Part shown: positions 1 through 9,085 of the stretch, one piece after another
How the letters are laid out: the number at the start of each line of letters is the position of its first letter
Numbering within the stretch: the stretch's first letter is position 1
Source of the DNA: Actinomycetes bacterium
Lineage (GTDB): Bacteria > Actinomycetota > Acidimicrobiia > Acidimicrobiales > CADCSY01
Length of the DNA stretch: 31,374 nucleotides
NCBI GenBank assembly: GCA_025464025.1
Contig: JAODBP010000122.1
Span: 1 to 31,374 of the forward strand
Direction of reading: 5' to 3'
Translations under genes and position numbers: made by a program
Notes under the pieces: generated by a model
Database searches by the model: none
What the model saw: the letters and a program-made list of their open reading frames with translations, nothing else
What the model was told of the DNA's origin: nothing

Positions 1-1311
1 AAGAAGCTCGAAGTGGCGATGCGCGAAGCAGCCGATTCGCTCGAGTCCGAGCGGGCCGCCCGGCTGCGCGATCGGCTCACGTCGGTCCGCAAGGTGATCG
101 AGCGCCAGCAGATGGTGGCCGACCGCAACGAGGATCTCGACGTGATCGGCATCGCCGATGACGATCTCGAAGCGGCGATGCAGGTGTTCTTCGTGCGCAA
201 GGGCCGCGTGGTCGGACGCAAGGGCTTCATCCTCGACAAGGCCGAAGACCTCACCGGCGCCGAGCTGGTGAGCAAGATCCTCGAGAACCTGTACTACGAG
301 GATCACCCGCTCGGTCCACCGAAACAGGTGCTCGTTCCGACGGAGCCCGATGACGTTGATCTCTATCAGCGTTGGCTCACCGACTGCCGCGGCTCGGCGG
401 TGACGATTCGAGTACCGCAACGAGGCGACAAGCGGTCATTGCAGGAGACGGTGACGCAGAACGCAAAGGAAGAGTTCGTCCGTCACCGGCTGCGGCGTTC
501 GTCGGATCACAACAGTCGCGCTCGAGCGCTCAATGAGCTGCAGGATCACCTCGGGCTCCCGACCGCGCCGCTGCGCATCGAGTGTTACGACATGAGCCAC
601 ATCCAAGGGTCCGACTACGTCGGCTCGATGGTGGTGATGGAGGACGCCCTCCCGAAGAAGTCGGAGTACCGGCGCTTCAAGATCAAGGACGTTCCCGGCA
701 ACGACGACTTCGCTGCCATGCGCGAGGTGCTGACCCGCCGGCTCACCGCCTACCTGGCCGAGCGCGACAACGACGATCCCGCGGCGCGGCGGGGCCGGTT
801 CCAGTACCCGCCCCAGCTGCTGCTGGTCGATGGCGGGAAGGGCCAGCTGTCGGTGGCCGTCGAGGTGCTCCAGGAGCTGGGGCTCGACGAGGAGATCCCG
901 GTCGCGTCGCTGGCCAAGCAGTTCGAGGAGGTCTACATCCCGGGCCGCTCCGAGCCGGTGCGCATCCCTCGCCAGTCGGAGGCGCTCTACCTGCTCCAGC
1001 GCATCCGCGACGAGGCCCACCGCTTCGCCATCACGTACCACCGCCAGCTGCGCGACAAGCGCATGACCACGAGCGTGCTCGACGGCATCCCCGGCCTCGG
1101 CCCGACCCGCCAGACGCGGCTGCGCAAGGAGCTGGGCGGCATCGCCGCAGTGAAGGCGGCCACGCTCGAGCAGCTCCAGGCCCTGTCCTGGCTGCCCGAC
1201 CCGGTGGCCCAGGCGGTCCACGACAAGATCCACGCCGTCGCCGTGCCGTCCCGCCGCCCCCGCCAGCCCGTGCCCTTCACCGACGACGAGACCGGCGCCA
1301 ACCCGACGTAG
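1..1311 (+). CDS. uvrC: UvrABC excinuclease subunit C, 5'-truncated by the window edge
   Basis: UvrC makes the two incisions flanking a DNA lesion during nucleotide excision repair, acting in the cytoplasm after UvrA and UvrB. The frame is already open at base 1, so this is the C-terminal 436 residues; family members are usually about 600-650 aa, so the N-terminal GIY-YIG nuclease is outside the window. The first residues match the end of the UVR motif that binds UvrB. The RNase H-like nuclease half follows, with IECYDMSH and LLVDGGKGQL supplying acidic residues and DEAHRFAITYH the conserved histidine. The C-terminus has the double helix-hairpin-helix (DGIPGLGPTR and following). The TAG stop doubles as the start of a -10-like box for the next gene. 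Confidence 0.97.
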   Translation, partial: KKLEVAMREAADSLESERAARLRDRLTSVRKVIERQQMVADRNEDLDVIGIADDDLEAAMQVFFVRKGRVVGRKGFILDKAEDLTGAELVSKILENLYYEDHPLGPPKQVLVPTEPDDVDLYQRWLTDCRGSAVTIRVPQRGDKRSLQETVTQNAKEEFVRHRLRRSSDHNSRARALNELQDHLGLPTAPLRIECYDMSHIQGSDYVGSMVVMEDALPKKSEYRRFKIKDVPGNDDFAAMREVLTRRLTAYLAERDNDDPAARRGRFQYPPQLLLVDGGKGQLSVAVEVLQELGLDEEIPVASLAKQFEEVYIPGRSEPVRIPRQSEALYLLQRIRDEAHRFAITYHRQLRDKRMTTSVLDGIPGLGPTRQTRLRKELGGIAAVKAATLEQLQALSWLPDPVAQAVHDKIHAVAVPSRRPRQPVPFTDDETGANPT

Positions 1312-1314
1312 GTT
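1309..1314 (+). promoter_or_regulatory. leaderless-type -10 box overlapping the uvrC stop codon
   Basis: TAGGTT fits the actinobacterial TANNNT -10 pattern and lies exactly 6 nt before the GTG start at 1321, the geometry expected when transcription starts at the start codon. The first three bases are the uvrC stop codon. No Shine-Dalgarno sequence precedes the GTG. Promoter activity is inferred from spacing only. Confidence 0.5.
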
Positions 1315-1320
1315 CGGACG

Positions 1321-2088
1321 GTGACTGACGGGCCGAGGTTCGAGGGCTGGGACGACGAGGGCGTCGCCAAGTGGTGGGTGGATGGCTTCACCGACGGCGC
1401 CGACGCCGAGTACGAGGAGCAGATCCTCCCCATGGCGGCGGCCTACCTCGACGGCTACGCCGAGGTGCTCGACGTGGGCACGGGCGAAGGGCAGCTCGCC
1501 CGCCTGGCGACCCGGGGCGGGGCCAGCAGGGTCGTCGGCCTCGACCCGACGGAGCCCCAGGTCCGCGTGGCCAAGGAACGGGCCGGTGGCCCCCAGTACC
1601 TCCGGGCCGGCGCCGCCGAGCTGCCGTTCGCCGACGAGTCGTTCGACGCCGTGGTCGCCTGCCTCGTGTTCGAGCACATCGAGGCCATGGACGAGGCCAT
1701 CGCCGAGGTGGGCCGGGTCCTGCGCACCGGCGGCCGGTTCCTGTTCTTCCTCAACCACCCGCTGCTCCAGACCCCGGGCTCGGGCTGGATCGACGACCAG
1801 GTGCTCGACCCGCCCGAGCAGTACTGGCGCATCGGGCCCTACCTGATCGAGGACAACAGCCTGGAGGAGGTGGAGAAGGACGTGTTCATCCCGTTCATCC
1901 ACCGCCCCATGTCCCGGTACGTGAACGCCATGGTCGCCGCCGGCCTGATCATCCGCCGCATGGAGGAGCCGGCGCCCCCGGCCGGGTTCATCGAGCGGGC
2001 CGCCGAGTACGCCGAGGCCGCCACCATCCCCCGACTGCTGTGCTTCGTGACCGAGAAGGTCCCCGAACTCCGGTTCGCCGCTCCGTAG
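1321..2088 (+). CDS. class I SAM-dependent methyltransferase
   Basis: A 255-aa cytoplasmic protein with a Rossmann-type SAM-binding core. Motif I is VLDVGTGEGQLA at residues 49-60, with the acidic end of strand 2 at VVGLD (71-75). AAELPFADESFDAVVACLVFEHI at about 98-120 covers motifs II/III of the Methyltransf_11/UbiE-like group, and LRTGGRFLFFL follows. The substrate cannot be read from the sequence; relatives methylate small molecules, quinones or lipids. The GTG at 1321 is chosen because of the -10-like box 6 nt upstream and the 9-nt gap after uvrC. It sits between uvrC and rapZ, where many actinobacteria have no such gene. Its TAG stop in turn starts a -10-like box for the coiled-coil gene. 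Confidence 0.85.
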   Translation: MTDGPRFEGWDDEGVAKWWVDGFTDGADAEYEEQILPMAAAYLDGYAEVLDVGTGEGQLARLATRGGASRVVGLDPTEPQVRVAKERAGGPQYLRAGAAELPFADESFDAVVACLVFEHIEAMDEAIAEVGRVLRTGGRFLFFLNHPLLQTPGSGWIDDQVLDPPEQYWRIGPYLIEDNSLEEVEKDVFIPFIHRPMSRYVNAMVAAGLIIRRMEEPAPPAGFIERAAEYAEAATIPRLLCFVTEKVPELRFAAP

Positions 2089-2091
2089 CAT
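2086..2091 (+). promoter_or_regulatory. leaderless-type -10 box overlapping the methyltransferase stop
   Basis: TAGCAT, whose TAG is the stop codon of the preceding methyltransferase, is followed by exactly 6 nt and then the GTG at 2098. This repeats the arrangement at 1309-1321. There is no recognisable ribosome binding site before the GTG. Activity is inferred. Confidence 0.48.
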
Positions 2092-2097
2092 CGAGTC

Positions 2098-3948
2098 GTG
2101 TCCGACTCGCCTCCCGTGGAACCGAGCCTCGAGCAGCGCCTCGGCTTGGTCCTGCGCGGCGTGCAGCGCATGGCGGACGGGCTCGGCTCGATCGAGTCGA
2201 AGCTGCCCGACCTGGCCAGCAACGAGCGGCTGAAGGCGCTCTCCGACCGGGTCGACGAGTACCGGGTCCGCTCCCGGGCCGAGGTGGCCCAGGTCGGTGA
2301 GGTCGTCACTGCGCTGGCCAACGCCGTCGACGTGGTCATGCGCGAGCAGCAGGCGCTGTCCGAGGCCGTCCGCACCGCACCGCCGGGCGAGGGGCTCGAC
2401 GGCGGCGCCGTCGAGCGGCTCACCGAGGCCGTCCGCGCCCTGCGCGACGACCTGGCCGAGTCCCACCGCCTCCTCCGGGAGGAGACGAAGGCGGCGGTCG
2501 AGCGGGTGGCGGGGGAGCAGGCCGAGCGGGCCGTGCGCCTGCACGAGGCGGTGGGCGAGGCCGGTGTGCGCACGGTCTCGGCGATCGTCGGCGCCATCGC
2601 CCCGGGCGACGACGTGGCCGAGCTGGCGGCCGACCTGCGCCAGCTCCGCACCACCCTCGACGGTCGCCAGGTGGTTCTCACCGAATCGATCACGTCGATC
2701 CGCACCGAACTCAACGCTGCCCTCGACGAGGTGCGGGCGGCCATCGCCGCCACCCCTGAGCCGGTCGTGGCCGAGCCCCACGACGACACGTTCGTGCGGG
2801 CCGCGCTGGCCGAGCTGCGGGCCGACCTCCGGCGCCTCCAGGGCGACCTGGCTGCCGCCGCCGGGCAGGTGCGGGCCGACGCCGGTGCCGAGCAGGCGCG
2901 CCTCCGCGAGGAAGCCGTGGCGGCGATCGCCGCCCGCGTGGCCGAGCTGCCCCCGCCCGACGCGCCGGAGCTGGACGCCGTGCTCGAGCTGCTGTCCGGC
3001 CTCGAGACCCGCCTGCCCCAGCCCACGTCCATCGAGCCGGTGCTGGCCCGGCTCGACGCGCTCGAGGCCAAGTTGGCCGAGCCGCCGCCCGCCGCCGACG
3101 CCGTGCTGGCCCGGCTGGTGGCCCTCGAGACCCGGCTCACCGAGCGCCTCGTCCCCACCGACCTCTCCGGACTCGATGCCCGGCTGGCCGCCATCGAGTC
3201 CCGACTGGCCGACGCCCAGCAGCCGGCGCCGACCGGCGACCTCGGCGGCGTGTACGACCGGCTCGGCGGCATCGAGTGGAAGCTGGGCGAGCGGCTCGAC
3301 CCGCTCGGCACCCGGCTCGAGGCCCTCGAGCAGCAGATCGAGTCGCTTCGCCACGTCCCGGCCCCATCCGCGGTCGATCCCCGCCTGGCCGAGCGACTGG
3401 CCTCGTTGGAGGCCGGGCTCGAGCAGGTCGCCCAGCGCGAGGACGTCCGCCGCGGCGTCGACCGGGTCCTCGGCGCCGTGTCCAGTGCCGAGCAGGCGGT
3501 CGCCGGCGAGGTCCGGGCCGTCGACGCCCGTGTCGGCGCCATCGCCGAGGAGGTCCGCATCGTGCGGGTGCTGCGCGACGGCCTCGACGCCCTGGCCGAC
3601 GGCATCGACGGCGTGCGCCAGCTCGCCTCGCGAACCGCCACCTCGCAGCAGATGACCGAGGTGACCCGCGAGCTGGGTGCCGTGCTGGCCGAGATCGAGA
3701 CGGCCCGCACCCAGGTGCTGCGCGTCGAGCAGTCGACCAGCCCGGTGGCCGCCGAGGTGGTGGCCGTCGGCAGCGAGGTCGACGACCTGGGCCGGCGCAT
3801 CGATCAGCTCGCCGAGGTGATCGAGGACCGCATGGCACCGTCCACGGCCAGCGCCGAGGTGGCCCAACGCCTCCGCCAGATGTCGGTCACCGCCCGGCAG
3901 CTCGGCAACGGGGTCCTGGAAGACCTCCGGAGCAGGCGCAAGCGATGA
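2098..3948 (+). CDS. long coiled-coil protein of unknown function upstream of rapZ
   Basis: I do not recognise a named family. The 616-aa product has no signal peptide and no membrane segment. It is dominated by Ala, Leu, Glu, Arg and Asp in heptad-like spacing, so most of it should be helical coiled coil. A central stretch (about residues 300-420) repeats a short unit of the type ALEAKL, ALETRL, AIESRL, GIEWKL, ALEQQI, separated by proline-rich breaks. The C-terminus is basic (RSRRKR). The GTG start follows a -10-like box at 6 nt. The stop overlaps the rapZ start as ATGA, so translation of rapZ is probably coupled to it. A structural, scaffold or chromosome/cell-pole role is possible but nothing in the sequence proves one. 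Confidence 0.8.
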   Translation: MSDSPPVEPSLEQRLGLVLRGVQRMADGLGSIESKLPDLASNERLKALSDRVDEYRVRSRAEVAQVGEVVTALANAVDVVMREQQALSEAVRTAPPGEGLDGGAVERLTEAVRALRDDLAESHRLLREETKAAVERVAGEQAERAVRLHEAVGEAGVRTVSAIVGAIAPGDDVAELAADLRQLRTTLDGRQVVLTESITSIRTELNAALDEVRAAIAATPEPVVAEPHDDTFVRAALAELRADLRRLQGDLAAAAGQVRADAGAEQARLREEAVAAIAARVAELPPPDAPELDAVLELLSGLETRLPQPTSIEPVLARLDALEAKLAEPPPAADAVLARLVALETRLTERLVPTDLSGLDARLAAIESRLADAQQPAPTGDLGGVYDRLGGIEWKLGERLDPLGTRLEALEQQIESLRHVPAPSAVDPRLAERLASLEAGLEQVAQREDVRRGVDRVLGAVSSAEQAVAGEVRAVDARVGAIAEEVRIVRVLRDGLDALADGIDGVRQLASRTATSQQMTEVTRELGAVLAEIETARTQVLRVEQSTSPVAAEVVAVGSEVDDLGRRIDQLAEVIEDRMAPSTASAEVAQRLRQMSVTARQLGNGVLEDLRSRRKR

Positions 3949-4817
3949 ACGCGCGGCGGCGAGCCAAGCGGGGGGAGTTCGTCGTCATCACCGGCCTGTC
4001 GGGCGCCGGGCGCAGCCACACGGCCAACGTGCTCGAGGACCTCGGCTGGTTCGTCATCGACAACCTCCCGGCCGCCCTGCTCGACAAGGTCGCCGAGCTG
4101 GTGCGCCAGCCCGGCTCGGCCATCGACCGGGTCGGCCTGGTGCTCGGCACCCGCGACGTCGAGGAGCTGCACGCCGGGCTCTCGCACCTCCGTGACGCCG
4201 CCGAGCGGGTCCGGGTCGTGTTCCTCGAGGCGCCCGACGACGTGCTGGTCCGCCGGTTCGAGGACACCCGCCGCCGTCACCCGTTCGAGGACGAGGGCGG
4301 GCTGGTGAAGGCCATCGCCAAGGAGCGGGCCGTGCTCGAGCCGCTGAAGGGCGAGGCCGACGTCGTCGTCGACACCGGCGACCTCAACGTGCACCAGCTC
4401 CGCGAGCGCATCGAGTCGCTGTTCGGGAGCGAGGGCGTCGTGGGCGGGCTCCAGACCACGGTGATGTCGTTCGGCTACAAGCACGGCCTGCCCCTCGACG
4501 TCGACCTGGTCCTCGACTGCCGCTTCCTCCCCAACCCGCACTGGGTCGAGGAGCTGCGGCCCCACACCGGGAAGGACGCCGCCGTGCGCGACTACGTGCT
4601 GCGCCAGCCCGAGGCCATCGACTTCCTCGACCGGCTCGACAACCTGCTCGAGCTGCTGCTGCCGGCCTACGTGGCCGAGGGCAAGTCGTACCTCACCATC
4701 GCCATGGGCTGCACCGGTGGCCACCACCGCTCGGTGGTGATGGCCGAGGAGGTCGCCGCCCTCCTGCGGGCCCGGGGCTTCGAGCCCCGGGTCAGCCACC
4801 GCGACATCGACCGGTAG
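3945..4817 (+). CDS. rapZ: RapZ/YvcJ-family nucleotide-binding protein
   Basis: A 290-aa P-loop protein of the RapZ family; in E. coli RapZ is an RNA-binding adaptor controlling decay of the GlmZ small RNA, and in Gram-positives (YvcJ) it is a GTP/ATP-binding protein. The P-loop is GLSGAGRS at residues 17-24, with Arg where the usual Walker A lysine sits; from memory mycobacterial homologues share this change. Family landmarks are LEDLGWFVIDNLP, DTRRRHP, SFGYKHGLP, DCRFLPNPHW and the C-terminal GCTGGHHRSV. The ATG is fixed by the 4-bp overlap with the coiled-coil gene. yvcK starts 3 nt after the stop, the usual rapZ-yvcK pair. Confidence 0.95.
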   Translation: MNARRRAKRGEFVVITGLSGAGRSHTANVLEDLGWFVIDNLPAALLDKVAELVRQPGSAIDRVGLVLGTRDVEELHAGLSHLRDAAERVRVVFLEAPDDVLVRRFEDTRRRHPFEDEGGLVKAIAKERAVLEPLKGEADVVVDTGDLNVHQLRERIESLFGSEGVVGGLQTTVMSFGYKHGLPLDVDLVLDCRFLPNPHWVEELRPHTGKDAAVRDYVLRQPEAIDFLDRLDNLLELLLPAYVAEGKSYLTIAMGCTGGHHRSVVMAEEVAALLRARGFEPRVSHRDIDR

Positions 4818-4819
4818 GG

Positions 4820-5686
4820 GTGACCAAGGTCGTCGCCCTGGGCGGGGGCACCGGGCTCTCCGTCACCCTCACCGCCCTCCGTCGCTACGCCGACGACATC
4901 ACCGCCATCGTGTCGGTGGCCGACGACGGGGGCTCGAGCGGCCACCTCCGCGAGACGCTCGGCATCCCCGCGCCGGGCGACCTCCGTCGGTGCCTGGTCG
5001 CGCTCGCCGACCCGAGCTCGGTGTGGGCCCAGACGTTCGAGCACCGCTTCACCGACGGCGACCTCGGCGGCCACCCGCTGGGCAACCTCGTCATCGCCGG
5101 CCTGGCCGCCGCCACCGGTGACTTCGCCGCCGCCCTGGAGGAGGCCGGGCGCATGCTCGGCATCGTCGGGCGCGTCCTCCCGGCCACCACCGAGCCGGTC
5201 GTGCTGGTGGCCGAGTCCGACTCCGGAGCGGTGACCGGGGAGGTCAACGTGGCCGGGGCCGGGCGCATCTCGGCGGTCGGCCTCGTGCCCCGCGACGTGC
5301 ACAGCCCGCCGGCCGCCATCGAGGCCATCCTGGCCGCCGACCAGGTCGTGCTCGGGCCCGGGTCGCTGTTCACCAGCATCCTCCCGGCCTGCCTGCCGCC
5401 CGCGGTGCACGCCGCGCTGGCGGCCACCACGGCCCAGCGCGTCTACGTCTGCAACGTCGTCGCCGTCGAGCGGGAGACGCACGGCTACGACGTCGCCGCC
5501 CACGTGGACGCCCTCCGGGCCCACGGCGTCGACGTCGACGTGGTGCTGGCCGACGAGGACTGCCTCCCCGTGGGCGAACCCGACGTACCGGTCGTGACGC
5601 GCTCCGTGGCGGCGGCCGACCGGGTCAGCCACGACCCGGAGAGATTGGCAACGGCCCTCTCCGATCTGCTCGGATGGCAGGCATGA
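4820..5686 (+). CDS. yvcK: YvcK/CuvA-family gluconeogenesis and cell-wall factor
   Basis: A 288-aa member of the YvcK (CuvA, CofD-like) family. In Bacillus and mycobacteria these proteins bind UDP-sugars and are needed for growth on gluconeogenic carbon and normal cell-wall synthesis. The N-terminus [12 protein letters not shown], then [11 protein letters not shown], the PGDLRR element and the [12 protein letters not shown] element are diagnostic. [13 protein letters not shown] and VYVCNVV lie in the second half. It is at the short end of the family (about 310-340 aa is common). The GTG start is 2 nt after the rapZ stop. The gene ends in an ATGA overlap with gap; in many actinobacteria whiA lies here instead. 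Confidence 0.94.
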   Translation: MTKVVALGGGTGLSVTLTALRRYADDITAIVSVADDGGSSGHLRETLGIPAPGDLRRCLVALADPSSVWAQTFEHRFTDGDLGGHPLGNLVIAGLAAATGDFAAALEEAGRMLGIVGRVLPATTEPVVLVAESDSGAVTGEVNVAGAGRISAVGLVPRDVHSPPAAIEAILAADQVVLGPGSLFTSILPACLPPAVHAALAATTAQRVYVCNVVAVERETHGYDVAAHVDALRAHGVDVDVVLADEDCLPVGEPDVPVVTRSVAAADRVSHDPERLATALSDLLGWQA

Positions 5687-6756
5687 CCGTGCGAGTAGGG
5701 ATCAACGGGTTCGGCCGCATCGGCCGCAACTTCTTCCGGGCCGCCAAGAAGGCTGGCGCCAACATCGACATCGTCGCCGTCAACGACCTGGTGCCGCCGG
5801 ACGTCAACGCCCACCTGCTGAAGTACGACTCGACCCACGGTCGCCTCGCCGAGACCGTCAAGGTGAGCGGCAACAGCATCACGGTCGGCGGCGACAGCTT
5901 CCAGGTGTTCGCCGAGCGCGACCCGGCGAACCTGCCCTGGGGCGACCTCGGCGTCGACGTCGTCATCGAGTCGACCGGCATCTTCACCGACGGCGAGAAG
6001 GCGGCCGCCCACATCAAGGGTGGCGCCCCCCGGGTGATCATCTCGGCCCCGGCCACCAACGTCGACGGCACGTTCGTCATGGGCGTGAACGACGACCAGT
6101 TCGACCCGAAGATGAAGATCGTCTCCAACGCCTCGTGCACGACGAACTGCTTCGTGCCGATGATCAAGGTCCTCGACGACGCGTTCGGCGTCGAGAAGGG
6201 CCTGATGACCACGATCCACGGCTACACGAACGACCAGAACCTGCTCGACCTGGCCCACAAGGACCTGCGCCGGGCCCGCGCCGCGGCGGCCAACATCGTG
6301 CCGACGTCCACCGGCGCCGCTCGGGCCACCGGCCTGGTGCTCAAGTCCATGCAGGGCAAGCTCGACGGCTACTCGCTGCGGGTGCCGGTCCAGGACGGCT
6401 CGATCACCGACTTCACCGGGATCCTGAAGCGCGACGTGACGGTCGAGGAGATCAACAAGGCGTTCAAGGCCGCGGCCCGCTCCGGCGCCCTCCGCAAGGT
6501 CCTCGTCTACACCGAGGACGAGATCGTGAGCTCCGACATCGTCGGCTCGCCGGCCAGCTGCACCTTCGACGCCAAGCTGACGATGGTCATGGGCAACATG
6601 GTCAAGGTCTTCGGCTGGTACGACAACGAGTGGGGCTACTCGAACCGCCTGCTCGACCTGTCGATCCTCGTCGGCAAGGCCAACCAGGCCCGTCCGGCCA
6701 AGAAGGCGGCACCGGCCAAGAAGGCCGTCAAGAAGACCGTCGCCAAGAAGCGCTGA
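5683..6756 (+). CDS. gap: type I glyceraldehyde-3-phosphate dehydrogenase with a basic C-terminal tail
   Basis: Oxidises glyceraldehyde 3-phosphate to 1,3-bisphosphoglycerate in glycolysis. The N-terminal Rossmann motif is [14 protein letters not shown]; Asp35 in VAVND favours NAD+ over NADP+. The active site is SNASCTTNC with catalytic Cys152, and His179 in [11 protein letters not shown]. The catalytic domain closes as usual with [21 protein letters not shown]. Residues 333-357 then form an extra tail with eight Lys, two Arg, eight Ala, two Pro and no acidic residue (repeats of PAKKA/VKK type). The ATG at 5683 is preferred over one at 5674 because it gives an ATGA overlap with yvcK and the normal family N-terminus. 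pgk follows after 9 nt. Confidence 0.96.
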   Translation: MTVRVGINGFGRIGRNFFRAAKKAGANIDIVAVNDLVPPDVNAHLLKYDSTHGRLAETVKVSGNSITVGGDSFQVFAERDPANLPWGDLGVDVVIESTGIFTDGEKAAAHIKGGAPRVIISAPATNVDGTFVMGVNDDQFDPKMKIVSNASCTTNCFVPMIKVLDDAFGVEKGLMTTIHGYTNDQNLLDLAHKDLRRARAAAANIVPTSTGAARATGLVLKSMQGKLDGYSLRVPVQDGSITDFTGILKRDVTVEEINKAFKAAARSGALRKVLVYTEDEIVSSDIVGSPASCTFDAKLTMVMGNMVKVFGWYDNEWGYSNRLLDLSILVGKANQARPAKKAAPAKKAVKKTVAKKR

Positions 6757-6765
6757 GCTGACGGC

Positions 6766-7894
<1,129 letters not shown>

Positions 7895-7902
<8 letters not shown>

Positions 7903-8677
7903 CAAGCGGAAGCCGCTCATCTCCGGCAACTGGAAGATGCACCTCAACCACTTCGAGGCCATCCATACCGTCCAGAAGCTGAGCTACCTGCTGAAGAAGG
8001 ACGACTACGCCGTCGTCGACGTGACCGTGCACCCGCCGTTCACCGACCTGCGCTCGATCCAGACGGTGCTGGAGTCGGACAAGATCCCGGTGGGCCTCGG
8101 TGCCCAGCACTGCCACTTCGAGGAGAAGGGTGCCTTCACCGGCGAGGTGAGCCCGGGGATGCTCGAGAAGCTCAACGTGTCGTACGTGATCGCCGGCCAC
8201 AGCGAGCGCCGGCAGCTCTTCGGCGAGACCGACGAGATGGTCAACGCCAAGGTGCGGGCCATCCTCAAGCACAAGATGACGCCGATCCTGTGCTGCGGCG
8301 AGACGCTCGAGGAGCGCGAGGTCGGCACCACCGAGGAGCGGGTGCGCGGCCAGGTGCGGGCCGGCCTGGCCAAGGTCGGGGTGGACGACGTGGCCAAGCT
8401 GGTCATCGCCTACGAGCCGATCTGGGCCATCGGCACCGGCAAGGTGGCCACCGCCGAGGACGCCCAGGCCGTCTGCAAGGCGATCCGGGCCGTCGTCGCC
8501 GAGGAGGCCGGGGCCACGGCCGCCGGCGCCGTGCGGATCCAGTACGGCGGCTCGGTCAAGGGCTCGAACGCCGCCGAGCTGCTGGGCCAGCCCGACATCG
8601 ACGGCGCCCTCGTCGGGGGGGCGTCCCTCGATCCCGACGACTTCGCCCGCATCGTCCAGGCCGCGGCGACTGCCTGA
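7895..8677 (+). CDS. tpiA: triosephosphate isomerase
   Basis: Interconverts dihydroxyacetone phosphate and glyceraldehyde 3-phosphate. The 260-aa length is normal for the family. Catalytic residues are visible: Asn12 and Lys14 in ISGNWKMH, His102 in AGHSERR, and Glu174 in AYEPIWAIGTGK. The phosphate-binding C-terminal segment is IQYGGSVKGSN and GGASLD. The ATG at 7895 gives the expected N-terminus MASKRKPLISGNWK and overlaps pgk by 8 bp; an upstream in-frame ATG at 7820 lies inside pgk and would add an unrelated leader. A 131-bp gap with a possible promoter follows before secG. Confidence 0.96.
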
Positions 8678-8763
8678 TGCCGGCGGGCGTGGCCAGCTAG
8701 GCGAAGTGCCCAATTCACTTGCACGCAACGTGGCACCTCGTCACCTAGTGAACTGATGTTTGC

Positions 8764-8769
8764 TAGCGT
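8764..8769 (+). promoter_or_regulatory. possible secG promoter -10 box in the tpiA-secG gap
   Basis: The 131-bp gap between tpiA and secG holds TAGCGT, which fits the TANNNT -10 pattern, about 40 nt before the secG ATG. No clear -35 box is present at the right distance. A small inverted repeat TCAC-CTA-GTGA (8741-8751) lies just upstream and could be an operator. secG has a GGAG ribosome binding site (8795-8798), so this would be a leadered transcript. Confidence 0.35.
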
Positions 8770-8808
8770 CTTCCCCTCAGTGTCGGACCGTTCTGGAGCG
8801 CTTCACGC

Positions 8809-9039
8809 ATGTTGACCTATGCCATCGTCACCGTCCACGTGATCGTGGCGCTCCTCCTGGTCCTGCTCGTCCTGCTGCACTCCGGCCGCGGCGGTGGCCT
8901 CTCCGACATGTTCGGCGGGGGCATGGGTGCGTCCGCAGCAGGATCCACGGTGATGGAGCGAAACCTCGATCGCATCACCGTGGCGGTTGCCGTCATCTTC
9001 TCGTTCACGACGGTGATCTTGGCGCTCCGCCTGCAATAG
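8809..9039 (+). CDS. secG: preprotein translocase subunit SecG
   Basis: SecG is the small auxiliary subunit of the SecYEG protein-conducting channel in the cytoplasmic membrane. The 76-aa product has the family's two membrane helices (about residues 3-23 and 54-73). The glycine-rich cytoplasmic loop GRGGGLSDMFGGGMG between them is the diagnostic part. The ATG is preceded by GGAG. Position after gap-pgk-tpiA is conserved in many Gram-positive bacteria. The ABC importer begins 46 nt downstream and could be partly cotranscribed. Confidence 0.94.
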   Translation: MLTYAIVTVHVIVALLLVLLVLLHSGRGGGLSDMFGGGMGASAAGSTVMERNLDRITVAVAVIFSFTTVILALRLQ

Positions 9040-9069
9040 ACCGGCGGGCCGCCTCCCGAACCCCACACC

Positions 9070-9076
9070 AAGGAGG
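9070..9076 (+). promoter_or_regulatory. strong ribosome binding site for the peptide-binding protein
   Basis: AAGGAGG, a near-perfect Shine-Dalgarno match, lies 9 nt before the GTG at 9086. It fixes that start and contrasts with the many genes in this window that have no ribosome binding site. It is consistent with a highly expressed binding protein. Confidence 0.75.
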
Positions 9077-9085
9077 ACCCCACAC

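Noticed and set aside
436..3867. Very long open frame on the minus strand (over 1100 codons)
   Set aside because: It is antisense to uvrC, the methyltransferase, the coiled-coil gene and their junctions; its His/Gly/Arg/Leu-rich translation has no family motif and is the usual GC-rich shadow.
5674..5676. Upstream ATG as the gap start
   Set aside because: It would add three residues; the ATG at 5683 gives the ATGA overlap and the standard N-terminus.
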